Shown here in pieces: positions 8,624 through 17,624 of a stretch of DNA of 64,000 nt. Within the stretch, counting starts at the first letter, position 1, and every line of letters begins with the position of its first letter. Location of the stretch: positions 186,001 through 250,000 of the forward strand of contig FOUN01000001.1 of the NCBI GenBank assembly GCA_900114885.1, written 5' to 3'. Position numbers and translations under genes: made by a program. Source of the stretch: Psychrobacillus psychrodurans. Lineage in GTDB: Bacteria > Bacillota > Bacilli > Bacillales_A > Planococcaceae. The notes beneath the pieces are model-generated. The model was not told the DNA's origin and ran no database searches. It was given only the letters and a program-made list of their open reading frames with translations.

Positions 8624-9830
8624 CTATTTGACTAATTTCTTTTTCATTTGGTTGGCAGAAAGTAAGGTTAAGTAGAACGCTACACAAAACATTAGAATAG
8701 AGCCACTAATGACTACCTCTTTTACAGAAAACCAATGGGTGGCCAATCCTAAAAAAAGAATTACTACAATTTGTATAGAACTCGATAGCATCTCATATAG
8801 GCTAGATATTCTACCCATCATTTCGGTAGGGATATTGGATTGAATGTACGTCATATATCCAGTGTTCGAGATAGAAAGAAAAAATGATAGGACAAAAAAT
8901 CCGATACTAGCTAATAAGTAGGTTGAAGAGAAACTGTAAATCACATATCCGACAGAGACTAAAAGTGTTCCAAGGCCCATCAATAATTTAGCTGGAGCGA
9001 ATCTTACTAATATGTTGGTGAAGACAGCTCCCATTAAGAATCCAATTCCAGCAATAGTGACAAGCGATCCGTAAGCAGTATCGGATAAATGAAGAACTTT
9101 CTTGGCAAATGTCACTTCCATGGAATCTAATGCAGCAGTCATTAACATTACTGTTTGAAACATCATATATATGACGAAAAAAGGGATTGCCTTCTTACTG
9201 AAATGTACAACTAGATGCCAATCATCTCTGATGTTCATCCAAGTTATTTTTGAATTTTCAATAGTAGCTGAAGACATTTTCTTTGGGAGGAAAAGTGTAA
9301 TAGCAGCGCAAACTAGAAAAATAACGACATTTACAAATAATGCTTCTTTAAGAGAACCGATCATAAATAAAACACCTGCAATTAATGGACCAGTCACAAA
9401 TGCACCCGAATGAACAAAACTTAGAATTGCGTTAAAACGATTTCGTATATTTTCAGGTAACAATAGTGTCATATACGTAAAGGATGCAGGCTCAAATATT
9501 GCACCAGCCATTTGGATGAAAAAAACTAGTATATAAATGATTAGAATGGAATCAGAAAAAGGGATAAATTAATATTAACATTGCTCTAATCACATCTAAA
9601 GTCACCATCATATGCTTTGTAGAAACTCGGTCAATGACACTACCTGCCCAAGGTCCAACTAATAATTGAGTGATTGGTTTAATAATGTATAGTGCTGAAA
9701 CTGCTAATGCCGATCCTGTTTCCTCTAGTACCATTAAGTTGATCGCTAATAAGTATATCCATCCTCCAATATTGGCAATACCCACTGTAAACAAATATAT
9801 AATAGGAAATTTCAAATTAAGTGAATCCAT
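8624..9830 (-). pseudogene. MFS transporter split by one frameshift, T-box controlled
   Basis: Two adjacent frames make one 12-helix major facilitator of about 402 residues. The first (9830-9552) begins MDSLNLKFPI after cggaggttttagc and holds the A-like loop GPWAGSVIDRVSTK. It stops just after LILIYPFF. The second frame runs on from the same place as SDSILIIYILVFFIQMAGAIFEP and ends in a basic tail. The break sits in the T5 run of ccctttttc (9555-9563), so one base gained or lost would restore it. It resembles drug or amino-acid type efflux MFS proteins (MFS_1/MFS_3). The T-box upstream ties it to uncharged tRNA. Everything else is intact, so a sequencing error or phase variation remains possible. 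Confidence 0.85.
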
Positions 9831-9867
9831 GCTAAAACCTCCGACATATTTTTTTTGAACAATAAAA

Positions 9868-10150
9868 AAAATCCCACCCCCAAGACTATTGTCTTAGGGA
9901 CGAGATTAATATGTCGTGGTGCCACCCTAGTTTGCCCTAATGTCACCATTAGTGGCCTTTTCAAGTACGGCATGTATCCATGCTTATACCCTAGCTCGAT
10001 AACAGGAGCTACTGTCACATAATACCTTGTACTATACAAGTCCTACGTGAAGCTCAGAGGCTTGTTTCGGTAACTTCAATCTTACCCATTCGCAGCTAAT
10101 AGGGCTCTCTGTTAAGAAATTCGAATACCTACTCTTCTCTTCATTGCTTT
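9868..10150 (-). promoter_or_regulatory. T-box riboswitch leader, specifier ACA (Thr) or AAC (Asn)
   Basis: The minus strand shows the conserved T-box AGGGTGGCACCACG (9928-9915). It is followed by a terminator stem containing aagac / gtctt and an eight-base T-run (ending near 9867). Stem I starts near 10141 and has AGTA on the 5' side, the AGAGAG element and GCTGCGAA loop. The specifier-loop strand follows a GGTA/TACC helix and reads GAA-ACA-A, as in GAA-codon-A of known leaders; this gives ACA (10065-10063). The variable T-box base is C (TGGC), which should pair with a G73 tRNA. That fits tRNA-Asn better, and AAC overlaps by one base. Confidence 0.88.
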
Positions 10151-10162
10151 TTAATTTTTCCT

Positions 10163-10168
10163 ATTATA
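10163..10168 (-). promoter_or_regulatory. Extended -10 promoter of the T-box leader
   Basis: TATAAT preceded by TGG (extended -10, TGnTATAAT) lies about 15 bases before stem I. The -35 region is poor (GTAGCA at 17 bases). The remaining bases to 10440 hold no gene; a short tract attccgctggagtc near 10264 recurs near 61690. Confidence 0.6.
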
Positions 10169-10461
10169 CCATATTTTTATTCATATGCTACATCATAATC
10201 TAACCTATGACATGGGCAAGTATCCTACTAGTTATGCTTCTATGGGATCTTAGGATAACGCTATTCCGCTGGAGTCTCGTTAAATGAACGCTAAGCAATT
10301 GCGGAAAATCATTTAGTAAGTAAAACACAAGAAGATCATAAAAAAACAAATATATGTGCAACTCCTTAGTCTTTTTTTACCTTAGGCAATAAGCTTTACA
10401 GTTCCACATATTAAAACGGTATAAAGAGTCCTAGTGAAACGCAAACTTTTAAAGAAAAGGA

Positions 10462-11724
10462 GTGTTTACGATAAAATCTGTAACAGAAGCTATAAAAAAG
10501 TTTGCACTACCATTTAATACTTCAGAGGATTTGACTCCACTATTAGAAGCTATTGGAGATGCCAAAATTGTTCTTTTAGGGGAAGCTAGTCACGGGACAT
10601 CGGAATTTTATAAAGTACGAGCGGAGTTATCAAAGCGCCTAATAGTAGAAAAAGGATTTAATCTAATTGCAGTAGAAGGAGATTGGCCATCCACTCAGCG
10701 AGTAAATAGATTTATAAAAGGATATGATACAGAGGAAAATAAACAAAAGGTACTAAATGCGTTCGAACGTTGGCCGACATGGATGTGGGCAAATGAAGAG
10801 ATATCAGAATTGGTTAAATGGTTAGAAAAACATAATAAGCAAGTAGAAGATAAAAGGAAAATAGGATTTTATGGAGTTGATGTGTATAGTTTATGGGAGT
10901 CTCTTGATGAGGTGGTAAGCTATTTGCGTAAAACGAATCCGGAAGGAACAGATATGGCCTTTGCAAAGAAAGCAATTAGCTGTTTTGAGCCCTTTAATCG
11001 TCATCCTGAAACCTATGCTTTTTCATCCATACACATTTCAGATGCTTGTGTGGATGAGGTCGCGAAGTTAGTTTCTTCCATTCGTAAAAATGAAAAGCAA
11101 TATGAGAATAGTCAGGAAGCAGATTTAAATTTAAAGATAAATGCTTTAGTTGCTCATAATGCGGAAGAATACTACCGAGCTATGGTACGGAGTGATGAAC
11201 TTTCATGGAATGTTCGTGATGAACATATGGTCGAAGCGATTAATGAAATAATGGACTATCATGGAAAAGACGCGAAAATAATAATTTGGGCACATAACAC
11301 CCATATTGGAGATGCATCCGCAACGGATATGAAAGAAGAAGGTCTAACAAACGTTGGAGAGATTCTTCGTCTACAGAACAAGAAAGAAAATGTGTTTTCA
11401 GTCGGATTTGGTACCCATAGTGGAGAGGTTATTGCTGCAGATGAGTGGGGAACTACTCTAAAAAAAATGACTGTGCCACCTGCAAGATTGGGTTCATGGG
11501 AAGATATGCTGCATAGTTTAGAAGCTACAAATAAAATTCTGATTTTTGACGAGGAGAATCGAATATTTTTTAATAATAATTGGATTGGGCATCGGGCTAT
11601 AGGAGTTGTATATAATCCAGAGTTTGAAGCCTACGGAAATTATGTTCCTTCTAGATTAGGGAGCAGATATGATGCCTTTATTTATCTAGACAAAACTAAT
11701 GCATTGTCACCAATTTTTAAGTAA
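10462..11724 (+). CDS. Erythromycin esterase family protein
   Basis: This 420-residue protein is a homologue of EreA/EreB and of Bacillus succinoglycan-type family members. It shows the motif GEASHGTSEFY (residues about 40-50; Glu and His of the active site) and VEGDWP. A second His pair lies in IIWAHNTHIGD, and GFGTHSGEV follows. True Ere enzymes open the lactone of macrolides, but most Bacillus homologues have unproven substrates. The annotated GTG overlaps its own Shine-Dalgarno (aaaggag). Normal spacing would put the start at ACG or ATA a few codons later, so the true start is uncertain. It is a single gene with its own stem-loop downstream. Confidence 0.85.
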   Translation: MFTIKSVTEAIKKFALPFNTSEDLTPLLEAIGDAKIVLLGEASHGTSEFYKVRAELSKRLIVEKGFNLIAVEGDWPSTQRVNRFIKGYDTEENKQKVLNAFERWPTWMWANEEISELVKWLEKHNKQVEDKRKIGFYGVDVYSLWESLDEVVSYLRKTNPEGTDMAFAKKAISCFEPFNRHPETYAFSSIHISDACVDEVAKLVSSIRKNEKQYENSQEADLNLKINALVAHNAEEYYRAMVRSDELSWNVRDEHMVEAINEIMDYHGKDAKIIIWAHNTHIGDASATDMKEEGLTNVGEILRLQNKKENVFSVGFGTHSGEVIAADEWGTTLKKMTVPPARLGSWEDMLHSLEATNKILIFDEENRIFFNNNWIGHRAIGVVYNPEFEAYGNYVPSRLGSRYDAFIYLDKTNALSPIFK

Positions 11725-11741
11725 ATGAATGAAAATTATGA

Positions 11742-11774
11742 ACAGATGGAGCGGCTAATAATTTCTCCATCTGT
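11742..11774. terminator. Bidirectional stem-loop between convergent genes
   Basis: Ten-base arms acagatggag / ctccatctgt lie between the esterase gene and the convergent HAAS gene. The flanks are A+T-rich, with weak T-runs on both sides. Confidence 0.65.
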
Positions 11775-11787
11775 CTATATTTATTAT

Positions 11788-12453
11788 CTAGATTCTAGAC
11801 TTTTTAATTAGCCATGAAACTAATAATAGTAGGGAACCTATACCAAAAGAGATTTGCCATGGCAATGTGAAGGATGGACCGACTTCCTTTACAAAAAAAC
11901 TAATTATAGCAATAATTAAAAATCCGCCTGCCCCGTATAACCCAGCCTTAAACATCATTTTTTTGTCTGTAGCTTTGTCATCAAAGGACGATTGACTTAT
12001 CAATCCAAAAATCATTTTCACTCCAAATGCTGTCATAATCATTATTAAAATGATGAGCAGTAGAGAGGATATGACATACACTTTTTCCGAAGCTTCACCA
12101 CCTATTATGGGGATAATTATACTTCGCATTATTAAAAACCAACCAATAATATTTACAGCTATTTCACCCATAAATATGAAGCTATTACGTTTGTTTTCAC
12201 GAGGCAATTGACTTACAATCTCATCTGCGTAACCCTTAGGGTCATTTCCAAAGATTTCTTTCGCAGTTTTTCCCTCTTGTTGACCTTCTATAAGATGGTC
12301 TAACATTTCCATCAAAACTTCCTCTGATTGTTGCTCAGATAAGGTTAACTTGGTTCGGATATAGAGTAGTAAATTTGTGTAATATTTCTCATTTCCTTCT
12401 GTCAGTAACGCTCTTTTTTGGTTATTTTGTTCTATTAACTCACTAGCTTTCAA
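11788..12453 (-). CDS. HAAS/DUF1129 family membrane protein, partner of PadR
   Basis: This protein of about 221 residues has a cytosolic N-terminal HAAS-like domain (KASELIEQNNQKR, TLSEQQSEEVLMEMLDHLIEGQ, GKTAKEIFG, DEIVSQLP) and a C-terminal half of four hydrophobic helices. Such proteins are typically encoded next to PadR regulators and are thought to act with them in membrane-related sensing. The start is probably the TTG at 12453, nine bases after aaagggg. An ATG at 12462 abuts the same site, and a longer frame reaches 12483. All start options overlap the end of the PadR gene, so the pair is translationally coupled. Confidence 0.8.
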   Translation of the reverse strand: MKASELIEQNNQKRALLTEGNEKYYTNLLLYIRTKLTLSEQQSEEVLMEMLDHLIEGQQEGKTAKEIFGNDPKGYADEIVSQLPRENKRNSFIFMGEIAVNIIGWFLIMRSIIIPIIGGEASEKVYVISSLLLIILIMIMTAFGVKMIFGLISQSSFDDKATDKKMMFKAGLYGAGGFLIIAIISFFVKEVGPSFTLPWQISFGIGSLLLLVSWLIKKSRI

Positions 12454-12784
12454 TCGTCTCATCCCCTTTCGATAATAATGCATTAATAGGTACTGATAGC
12501 TGATTCCATTCTAAGGAGATTGTTTCAAGGGTTACTTTTCCTGCAGAAGTTAATGAATAATATTTACGATTAGGTCCAGATTCTGAAGGCCTTATTTCAC
12601 CTAAAATTAGCTTGTTTTTTTGAAGTCTTAATAAAACAGGATAAATAGTTCCTTCGCTCACATCCTCTAAACCAACTTTTTGCAGCTTTTTGGATAATTC
12701 ATAACCGTATACTGGCTCTTTTTCGATAACGGCAAGCACACAGCCATCAAGAATACCTTTAAGCAGTTGACTTCTAATAGTCAT
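12443..12784 (-). CDS. PadR family transcriptional regulator
   Basis: This 113-residue winged-helix regulator begins MTIRSQLLKGILDGCVLA. It has EPVYGYELSKKL and the recognition-helix region SEGTIYPVLLRLQ, then the wing GPNRKYYSLTSAG. These are the standard PadR landmarks; the short C-terminal helix would dimerise. I start at 12784 because aaggagacgacat precedes that ATG; the track-like longer frame to 12817 runs through the site. A 23-base inverted repeat 53 bases upstream is the likely operator, so the operon is probably self-repressed. Confidence 0.9.
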   Translation of the reverse strand: MTIRSQLLKGILDGCVLAVIEKEPVYGYELSKKLQKVGLEDVSEGTIYPVLLRLQKNKLILGEIRPSESGPNRKYYSLTSAGKVTLETISLEWNQLSVPINALLSKGDETIES

Positions 12785-12836
12785 ATGTCGTCTCCTTTTT
12801 ACTATCTTGTAAAACAAAGTAGTAATTTAAAAACAT

Positions 12837-12859
12837 ACTACCTTGCTTTGCAAAGTAGT
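12837..12859 (-). promoter_or_regulatory. Candidate PadR operator
   Basis: Inverted repeat ACTACcTTGC-ttt-GCAAaGTAGT, ten-base arms with one mismatch, stands upstream of the padR-HAAS operon. A third half-site (aacaaagtagt) sits closer to the gene near 12813. Confidence 0.65.
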
Positions 12860-13001
12860 TAAAATAATTATAAATATAATTTGAAGTAATGTCTAGTAGG
12901 TAAATGGTCTCCTTTCTTGTGAGGTTTAAAAAAGACCCTTATTATCTGACAATTTCATGTTAAACTAACAGTAACTTAAATGACGAGTTAGGAGGAATAT
13001 T

Positions 13002-14486
13002 GTGAGGATTTGGAGGAAATTATTAGTTTCTGTCGTTTCAATCGTGATGATTAGTAGTTCTGTTTTTATTTCTACAGGTGAACAAAATACCGTTGAGGCG
13101 GCAGCTACTTCGTATAGTAGTCTAAAAAGAAATATCAACAGCATCATGGCGGATGACCGCATGAAAAGTGCGTCTACAAGTGTCACAGTAAGAAAGGCTA
13201 ATACTGGAGAAATCGTATATGAACATTATGCAGACAAGTCGATTACTCCCGCTTCTACAATGAAATTATTAACGGGTGCAGCTGCATTGGAAACACTTGG
13301 CGAGAATTATCGTTTCTCTACGTCCGTTTTAACTGAAGGTAAAGTGAAAAAAGGTACATTAAACGGGAATCTCTATTTAAAAGGCCAAGGTGATCCGACT
13401 TTACTAAAAAAACATTTGGATAGTTTTGCTACAACATTGGCAAAACAAGGCATCAAAAAGGTTAGTGGGAATTTAGTAGGAGATGATACTTGGTACGACA
13501 ATGATCGTCTTTCTGCTGGTATTTTAGCTGAGGACGAGCCATACTATTATGCTGCACCTATCTCGGCGTTAACACTTTCACCAAACGGAGATTATGATGC
13601 TGGATCAGTTATTGTAACAGCAAGACCAGGCAAGAATGGTAGAGCAACAAATATTACATTGGCACCTGCTACAGCTGTTTTACAAGTAGTTAATAACTCA
13701 AAAACCGTACCTAAAGGATATAAAAACACCCTGAAAATAACGCGGAAAGTAGGTACTAATAAAGTTATTATTAGTGGGAATTCTCCATTAGGAACTTCGG
13801 GTAAAAAAGAATGGATTTCAGTCACCGATCCAACAGCCTATACGCTAGATATATTTAAAAAGTCGTTAGCCGAAAAAGGCATCACATTTTCTGCAGGCTC
13901 TAAGGTTGTGCAAGGGAAGACACCGGCAAATGTGAAAGCTCTAGCGTCTAGAAAATCGATGAAATTAAAGGATCTCATGATTCCATTTATGAAACTCAGT
14001 AACAACACTATTGCAGAAGTTTTAGCGAAGGAAATGGGAAAAGTAGTACATGATGAAGGAAGCTGGAAAGCAGGTCTTCTTGTTATGCAGGAATACGTAT
14101 TGTCTATTGGTCTGGACGCTACGAAATGGAAATTCGAGGATGCCTCTGGAATGTCATATTCCAATAAAATTAGCTCTAGACAGCTTTCTGAGCTCTTATA
14201 TTTAGTTCGTTCAGAACCGTGGTACTCGACATTTAATAAGAGTCTACCTGTAGCAGGTTCATCAGACCGACTCGTTGGCGGTACTCTAAAAAATAGATTA
14301 AAAACAGCTCCTGCTAAAGGTAATATAACTGCAAAAACAGGCAGTCTAAAAAATATAAAATCCCTCGCTGGATACGCAAAAACTAGAAGTGGTGAGACAC
14401 TTATAATTACAGTGTTAACAGAAAAAAATAAATCTAGCACAATTCCCGTAATAGATAGAATTGCTACAACAATTGCTAATCATTAA
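13002..14486 (+). CDS. D-alanyl-D-alanine carboxypeptidase/endopeptidase, PBP4 (DacB) type
   Basis: This 494-residue secreted peptidase of family S13 trims or cuts peptidoglycan cross-links outside the membrane. A signal peptide covers about residues 1-34 (basic MRIWRK, hydrophobic core, AxA-like VEAAA). The penicillin-binding triad is complete: SxxK at S85-TM-K88, SxN at S333-NN335 and KTG at K445. A large insert lies between the first two, as is usual for PBP4 proteins. The GTG start follows aggaggaatatt at ideal spacing. It appears to be a single-gene unit with a strong terminator. Confidence 0.93.
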   Translation: MRIWRKLLVSVVSIVMISSSVFISTGEQNTVEAAATSYSSLKRNINSIMADDRMKSASTSVTVRKANTGEIVYEHYADKSITPASTMKLLTGAAALETLGENYRFSTSVLTEGKVKKGTLNGNLYLKGQGDPTLLKKHLDSFATTLAKQGIKKVSGNLVGDDTWYDNDRLSAGILAEDEPYYYAAPISALTLSPNGDYDAGSVIVTARPGKNGRATNITLAPATAVLQVVNNSKTVPKGYKNTLKITRKVGTNKVIISGNSPLGTSGKKEWISVTDPTAYTLDIFKKSLAEKGITFSAGSKVVQGKTPANVKALASRKSMKLKDLMIPFMKLSNNTIAEVLAKEMGKVVHDEGSWKAGLLVMQEYVLSIGLDATKWKFEDASGMSYSNKISSRQLSELLYLVRSEPWYSTFNKSLPVAGSSDRLVGGTLKNRLKTAPAKGNITAKTGSLKNIKSLAGYAKTRSGETLIITVLTEKNKSSTIPVIDRIATTIANH

Positions 14487-14493
14487 TATTTGG

Positions 14494-14532
14494 AAAGCGT
14501 CACCTTTGCTAAAAGCATTGGTGGCGCTTTTA
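14494..14532 (+). terminator. Intrinsic terminator of the dacB-type gene
   Basis: Stem aaagcgtcacc / ggtggcgcttt with one G-T pair, ending in TTTT. Confidence 0.8.
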
Positions 14533-14613
14533 ACAGTAAAACAGATATACAGTTAGCGTAGATCAATTATATGCAACTATAGCATTAGAAGTTTTATTGA
14601 GGGGTTGATTGGA

Positions 14614-14727
14614 ATGAGTAAACTAGTAGATAAATCGGTTGAGTTTTCTGCAATTAAACATGCTGGCCAAATGCGAAAATGAACATCGACTCCGTGTATT
14701 ATGCATCCAGTTGATTTATCTATTTAA
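14614..14727 (+). pseudogene. Remnant of an HD-domain phosphohydrolase (RelA/SpoT-like HD)
   Basis: After gaggggttgattgga an ATG opens a frame reading MSKLVDKSVEFSAIKHAGQM, then RK, a TGA stop, and in the same frame TSTPCIMHPVDLSI followed by TAA. HAGQxRKG-x-x-x-PYxxHP is the opening of small HD phosphohydrolases that act on nucleotides or (p)ppGpp. The Gly after Lys has become TGA, and the rest of the domain is missing. Only the first 37 codons are left, so it is a truncated relic. Confidence 0.75.
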
Positions 14728-14807
14728 TATGATTAATGGTGAATTGACGGTGTTGTTTAACTTTTTTCATCTATGTACTATACTATTGGTGTAGTGAGGT
14801 GAGAGAA

Positions 14808-15383
14808 GTGGCACGTGAACGTAAATTTACAGATGACGAGCTATTTAAAGCAACGAAGTCATTGCTAATTGAGGAAGGCTATGATGCCTTTACATTTAGC
14901 AAGTTAGCCTCGATAATGGAGGTTTCTCGTGGAAGTATATATAAATATTATGAGAACAAAGATGAGTTGATTTCAGAGTTTCTAATGTACGAAATGAATC
15001 TATTTCTTAAAGGTTTTAATGAACTAGATAAAAGTGGAGATTTCCAAACGCAGTTTTATTTAGTTATAGATTTTATTTTTCAACATAGTGAGATTCATCA
15101 AATATTGGAGATTATTAACCAAATTCCTAAAAAGTCTTCCAATCGAGTTTCATCCAATCAGACACAATTAAATACATACCACACTGATATGTATAAACAA
15201 TTTCAAAGTTTAATCGAGCAGGGAAAGAAGGAGCGAGTTATTAAGAGTCATCTATCTGATGCTATAATTCTGGGGATGACATTTCAAACTATTGCTATTC
15301 CCAATCATTTTGGAATTCCTCAGGACGAATGGGTAGCTTCTATTAGAGAAATTTTAAGTGAAGGGATGTTTCAGAGAGAATAA
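14808..15383 (+). CDS. TetR family regulator of the downstream MMPL exporter
   Basis: This 191-residue repressor has an N-terminal helix-turn-helix (about residues 10-55: FTFSKLASIMEVSRGSIYKYYENKDEL) and a helical ligand-binding C-terminal domain. I take the GTG at 14808, five bases past aggtga; the earlier GTG at 14799 overlaps that site. Immediately downstream are a promoter, palindromic sequences and an MMPL transporter gene. It therefore likely represses the exporter and is relieved by the exported compound. A TTGTTT/TACTAT promoter lies at about 14752-14781. Confidence 0.88.
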   Translation: MARERKFTDDELFKATKSLLIEEGYDAFTFSKLASIMEVSRGSIYKYYENKDELISEFLMYEMNLFLKGFNELDKSGDFQTQFYLVIDFIFQHSEIHQILEIINQIPKKSSNRVSSNQTQLNTYHTDMYKQFQSLIEQGKKERVIKSHLSDAIILGMTFQTIAIPNHFGIPQDEWVASIREILSEGMFQRE

Positions 15384-15457
15384 TTGACATACAGGTCACT
15401 TTTACACATAATGTAAATGACAGGTGTGTTTTTTTAGTCAAAGTGACACTTGTGTCA
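15384..15457 (+). promoter_or_regulatory. Promoter and TetR operators of the MMPL exporter
   Basis: TTGACA (15384-15389), a 17-base spacer and CATAAT (15407-15412) form a good sigma-A promoter. It overlaps the imperfect palindrome TGACATACAGGTCA. Downstream lies a perfect palindrome TGACACTTGTGTCA (15444-15457), with a related TGACAGGTGTG between. Repeated TGACA/TGTCA half-sites around the start point suggest direct repression by the adjacent TetR protein. Confidence 0.75.
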
Positions 15458-15482
15458 TTAATAAAATAGAGGAAGTGACTTA

Positions 15483-17573
15483 GTGAAAAAGATACTAGGC
15501 AAGGTAACTGATTTTGTTACAACTCGCAAAGGTATGTGGATTACGTTAAGTATTTGGATAGCTCTAACTACAGTTCTGACAATATTTGCTCCAAGTTCAA
15601 GCGATTATAAAGTTTCTAGTGTAGCCTCGTTACCTGAGGATGCCCAGTCGATTATAGCCCAGGAAAATATTGATGAGCATTTTAAAGATGCAGAAAGTTT
15701 GCCTGGAATTCTAGTGCTTCAGTCGAAGGAAGTAATAGATATTGAAACGCTTGGAGCAGCTTTAGATAAAGTGGCATCGGCAAATATAAACGGTTTGAAG
15801 GAAATGATTCCTTTTAGTAGTTTACCACCCCAAGCGCTGGAAGGTTTTTTCTCAGAAGATAAGAAAACCTCTGTTATTCCTATAAGTTTTATCACTTCTT
15901 TGGAAACTTCTGATTTAGAAGAAAGCTTGGATAAGGTGAGTGAAATTGTAACTGAGGAAACCGGCTCAACCGTTTATATGACAGGACCAGCTGGAATAGC
16001 TGTAGATACAACGAATCTATTTGAACGTGCAGATCTTGTTTTAATTTTATCGACCGTAGGGATTATTCTGATTCTGCTAATTGTCATTTACCGTTCTCCA
16101 TTATTAGCATTAATTCCACTATTGGCAGCAGGGATTGTGTATCAAGTCGTAAATCAGATACTTGGTATGATTGGTGCCAATGGTTTGGATTTAGCCACTC
16201 AATCGTTATCGATAATGTCGATTCTATTATTTGCCGCAACGATTGATTATTCATTGTTTGTTTTTTCTCGATATAGAGAAGAATTAAAGAATTATGAAAC
16301 TAAATTTGATGCTATGAAGTATGCAATGCGTGAGACTGGAATTCCTGTATTCTTTGCAGGTGGTACAGTTTTAGCTGCGATGCTAGTACTATTCTTTGCA
16401 TCATTTGGAGATTATCGAAATTTCGCACCAATTTTTGGTACAACTATGCTTGTCATTATGTTCGCTTCTGTTACATTAATCCCAGCACTATTCACACTTT
16501 TCGGTCGAAAATCATTTTGGCCACGTGTTCCAAAGTATGGTGAAAAAGAAGTAAAAGCCAACTCTTTATGGAGCAAAATTGCAGAACTTGTTGTCAATAA
16601 ACCCAAAATTGCTGCTGTTTCTATATTAGTGATTTTAGTTGTTTCCGCATTGAATTTATTTAATTTGAATTATGAATTCGATACCATGAAGTCTTTCCCG
16701 GATGATATGCCTTCTCGTGAAGGTTATGAAATTATTGAAAATGAATTTGCAAAAGGTGATTTAGCTCCTACAAATGTTTTGTTTGAATCTGGAAGTAAAA
16801 TTACGGAAGAAATGCAAGCAAGCATAGTCGAACAGTTGCTACTGCAAGATTTAGTTAGTACTGTTAGAGCTACAGGAATTTCAGATGATGGCCTTGCGGC
16901 GCAATTCCAATTAACATTCAAGGAAAGTCCGTATTCAACGGAGTCGATGAATGCTCTTGAAAAAATGATAGAAGATAAGAAAAGTATTGTTAAAAATAGC
17001 AATGCAGAGGGTGATCTATACTTTGCAGGCGAAACAGCTTCACAAGTGGATGATCGGTCAGTAAATAGTCGAGATCTAATTCTCATTGTTGTTCTGGAAA
17101 CAATATTAATCCTTATCTTATTAATTGTATTAACGAAATCTATTAAAATGCCAATATACATGATGGGTACTATTCTATTATCCTTCTTGGCTGCACTAGG
17201 TCTAGGTATGTTCTTAACTAATTTATTCTTCGATATTGATACGATTAGTAATCGTGTTCCACTATATTCGTTTGTGTTCTTAGTAGCACTAGGAATCGAT
17301 TATAATATTATTCTTATATCTAGATATTTAGAGGAACGTGAAAAACATTCTGTTAAAGAAGCAGTTCAAATTGCAGTATCTCATACAGGTGGAGTTATTT
17401 CTTCTGCTGGTATCTTACTTGCTGCAACATTCGCTGTACTGATGACGCAGCCAATCCAACTGCTATTTGTTTTTGGATTTATCGTAGCGGTGGGAATTAT
17501 CTTGGATACATTCTTAATTCGTGGAATTCTATTACCTGCATTGATTGTTCTATTTGAAAAAGATAAAAAATAA
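15483..17573 (+). CDS. MMPL/RND family transporter (YdfJ-like)
   Basis: This 696-residue, 12-helix membrane transporter has two repeated halves. Each has one helix, a large extracytoplasmic loop (about residues 40-165 and 385-515) and five clustered helices. The MMPL-type motifs TIDYSLFVFSRYREE and GIDYNIILISRYLEE occur in the two halves. Relatives export lipids or hydrophobic drugs driven by the proton gradient. The GTG start follows gaggaagtgactta. It is controlled by the flanking TetR-type gene. Its length is typical for single-protein Gram-positive MMPL pumps. Confidence 0.9.
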   Translation: MKKILGKVTDFVTTRKGMWITLSIWIALTTVLTIFAPSSSDYKVSSVASLPEDAQSIIAQENIDEHFKDAESLPGILVLQSKEVIDIETLGAALDKVASANINGLKEMIPFSSLPPQALEGFFSEDKKTSVIPISFITSLETSDLEESLDKVSEIVTEETGSTVYMTGPAGIAVDTTNLFERADLVLILSTVGIILILLIVIYRSPLLALIPLLAAGIVYQVVNQILGMIGANGLDLATQSLSIMSILLFAATIDYSLFVFSRYREELKNYETKFDAMKYAMRETGIPVFFAGGTVLAAMLVLFFASFGDYRNFAPIFGTTMLVIMFASVTLIPALFTLFGRKSFWPRVPKYGEKEVKANSLWSKIAELVVNKPKIAAVSILVILVVSALNLFNLNYEFDTMKSFPDDMPSREGYEIIENEFAKGDLAPTNVLFESGSKITEEMQASIVEQLLLQDLVSTVRATGISDDGLAAQFQLTFKESPYSTESMNALEKMIEDKKSIVKNSNAEGDLYFAGETASQVDDRSVNSRDLILIVVLETILILILLIVLTKSIKMPIYMMGTILLSFLAALGLGMFLTNLFFDIDTISNRVPLYSFVFLVALGIDYNIILISRYLEEREKHSVKEAVQIAVSHTGGVISSAGILLAATFAVLMTQPIQLLFVFGFIVAVGIILDTFLIRGILLPALIVLFEKDKK

Positions 17574-17578
17574 GATAA

Positions 17579-17624
17579 ACGCATGGTCTTTTGGAATTAT
17601 TCCAAAGTACCATGCGTTTTTTTT
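17579..17624. terminator. Intrinsic terminator shared by the MMPL and cotJ units
   Basis: A long stem with acgcatggt / accatgcgt outside and tggaat / attcca inside is followed by eight Ts on the plus strand. It also closes the convergent cotJ operon. Confidence 0.85.

Noticed and set aside
9812-10039. 75-codon minus-strand frame
   Set aside because: It lies inside the T-box leader, which accounts for the sequence.
13838-14440. 200-codon minus-strand frame
   Set aside because: Antisense of the PBP4-type gene that carries the SxxK, SxN and KTG motifs in order.
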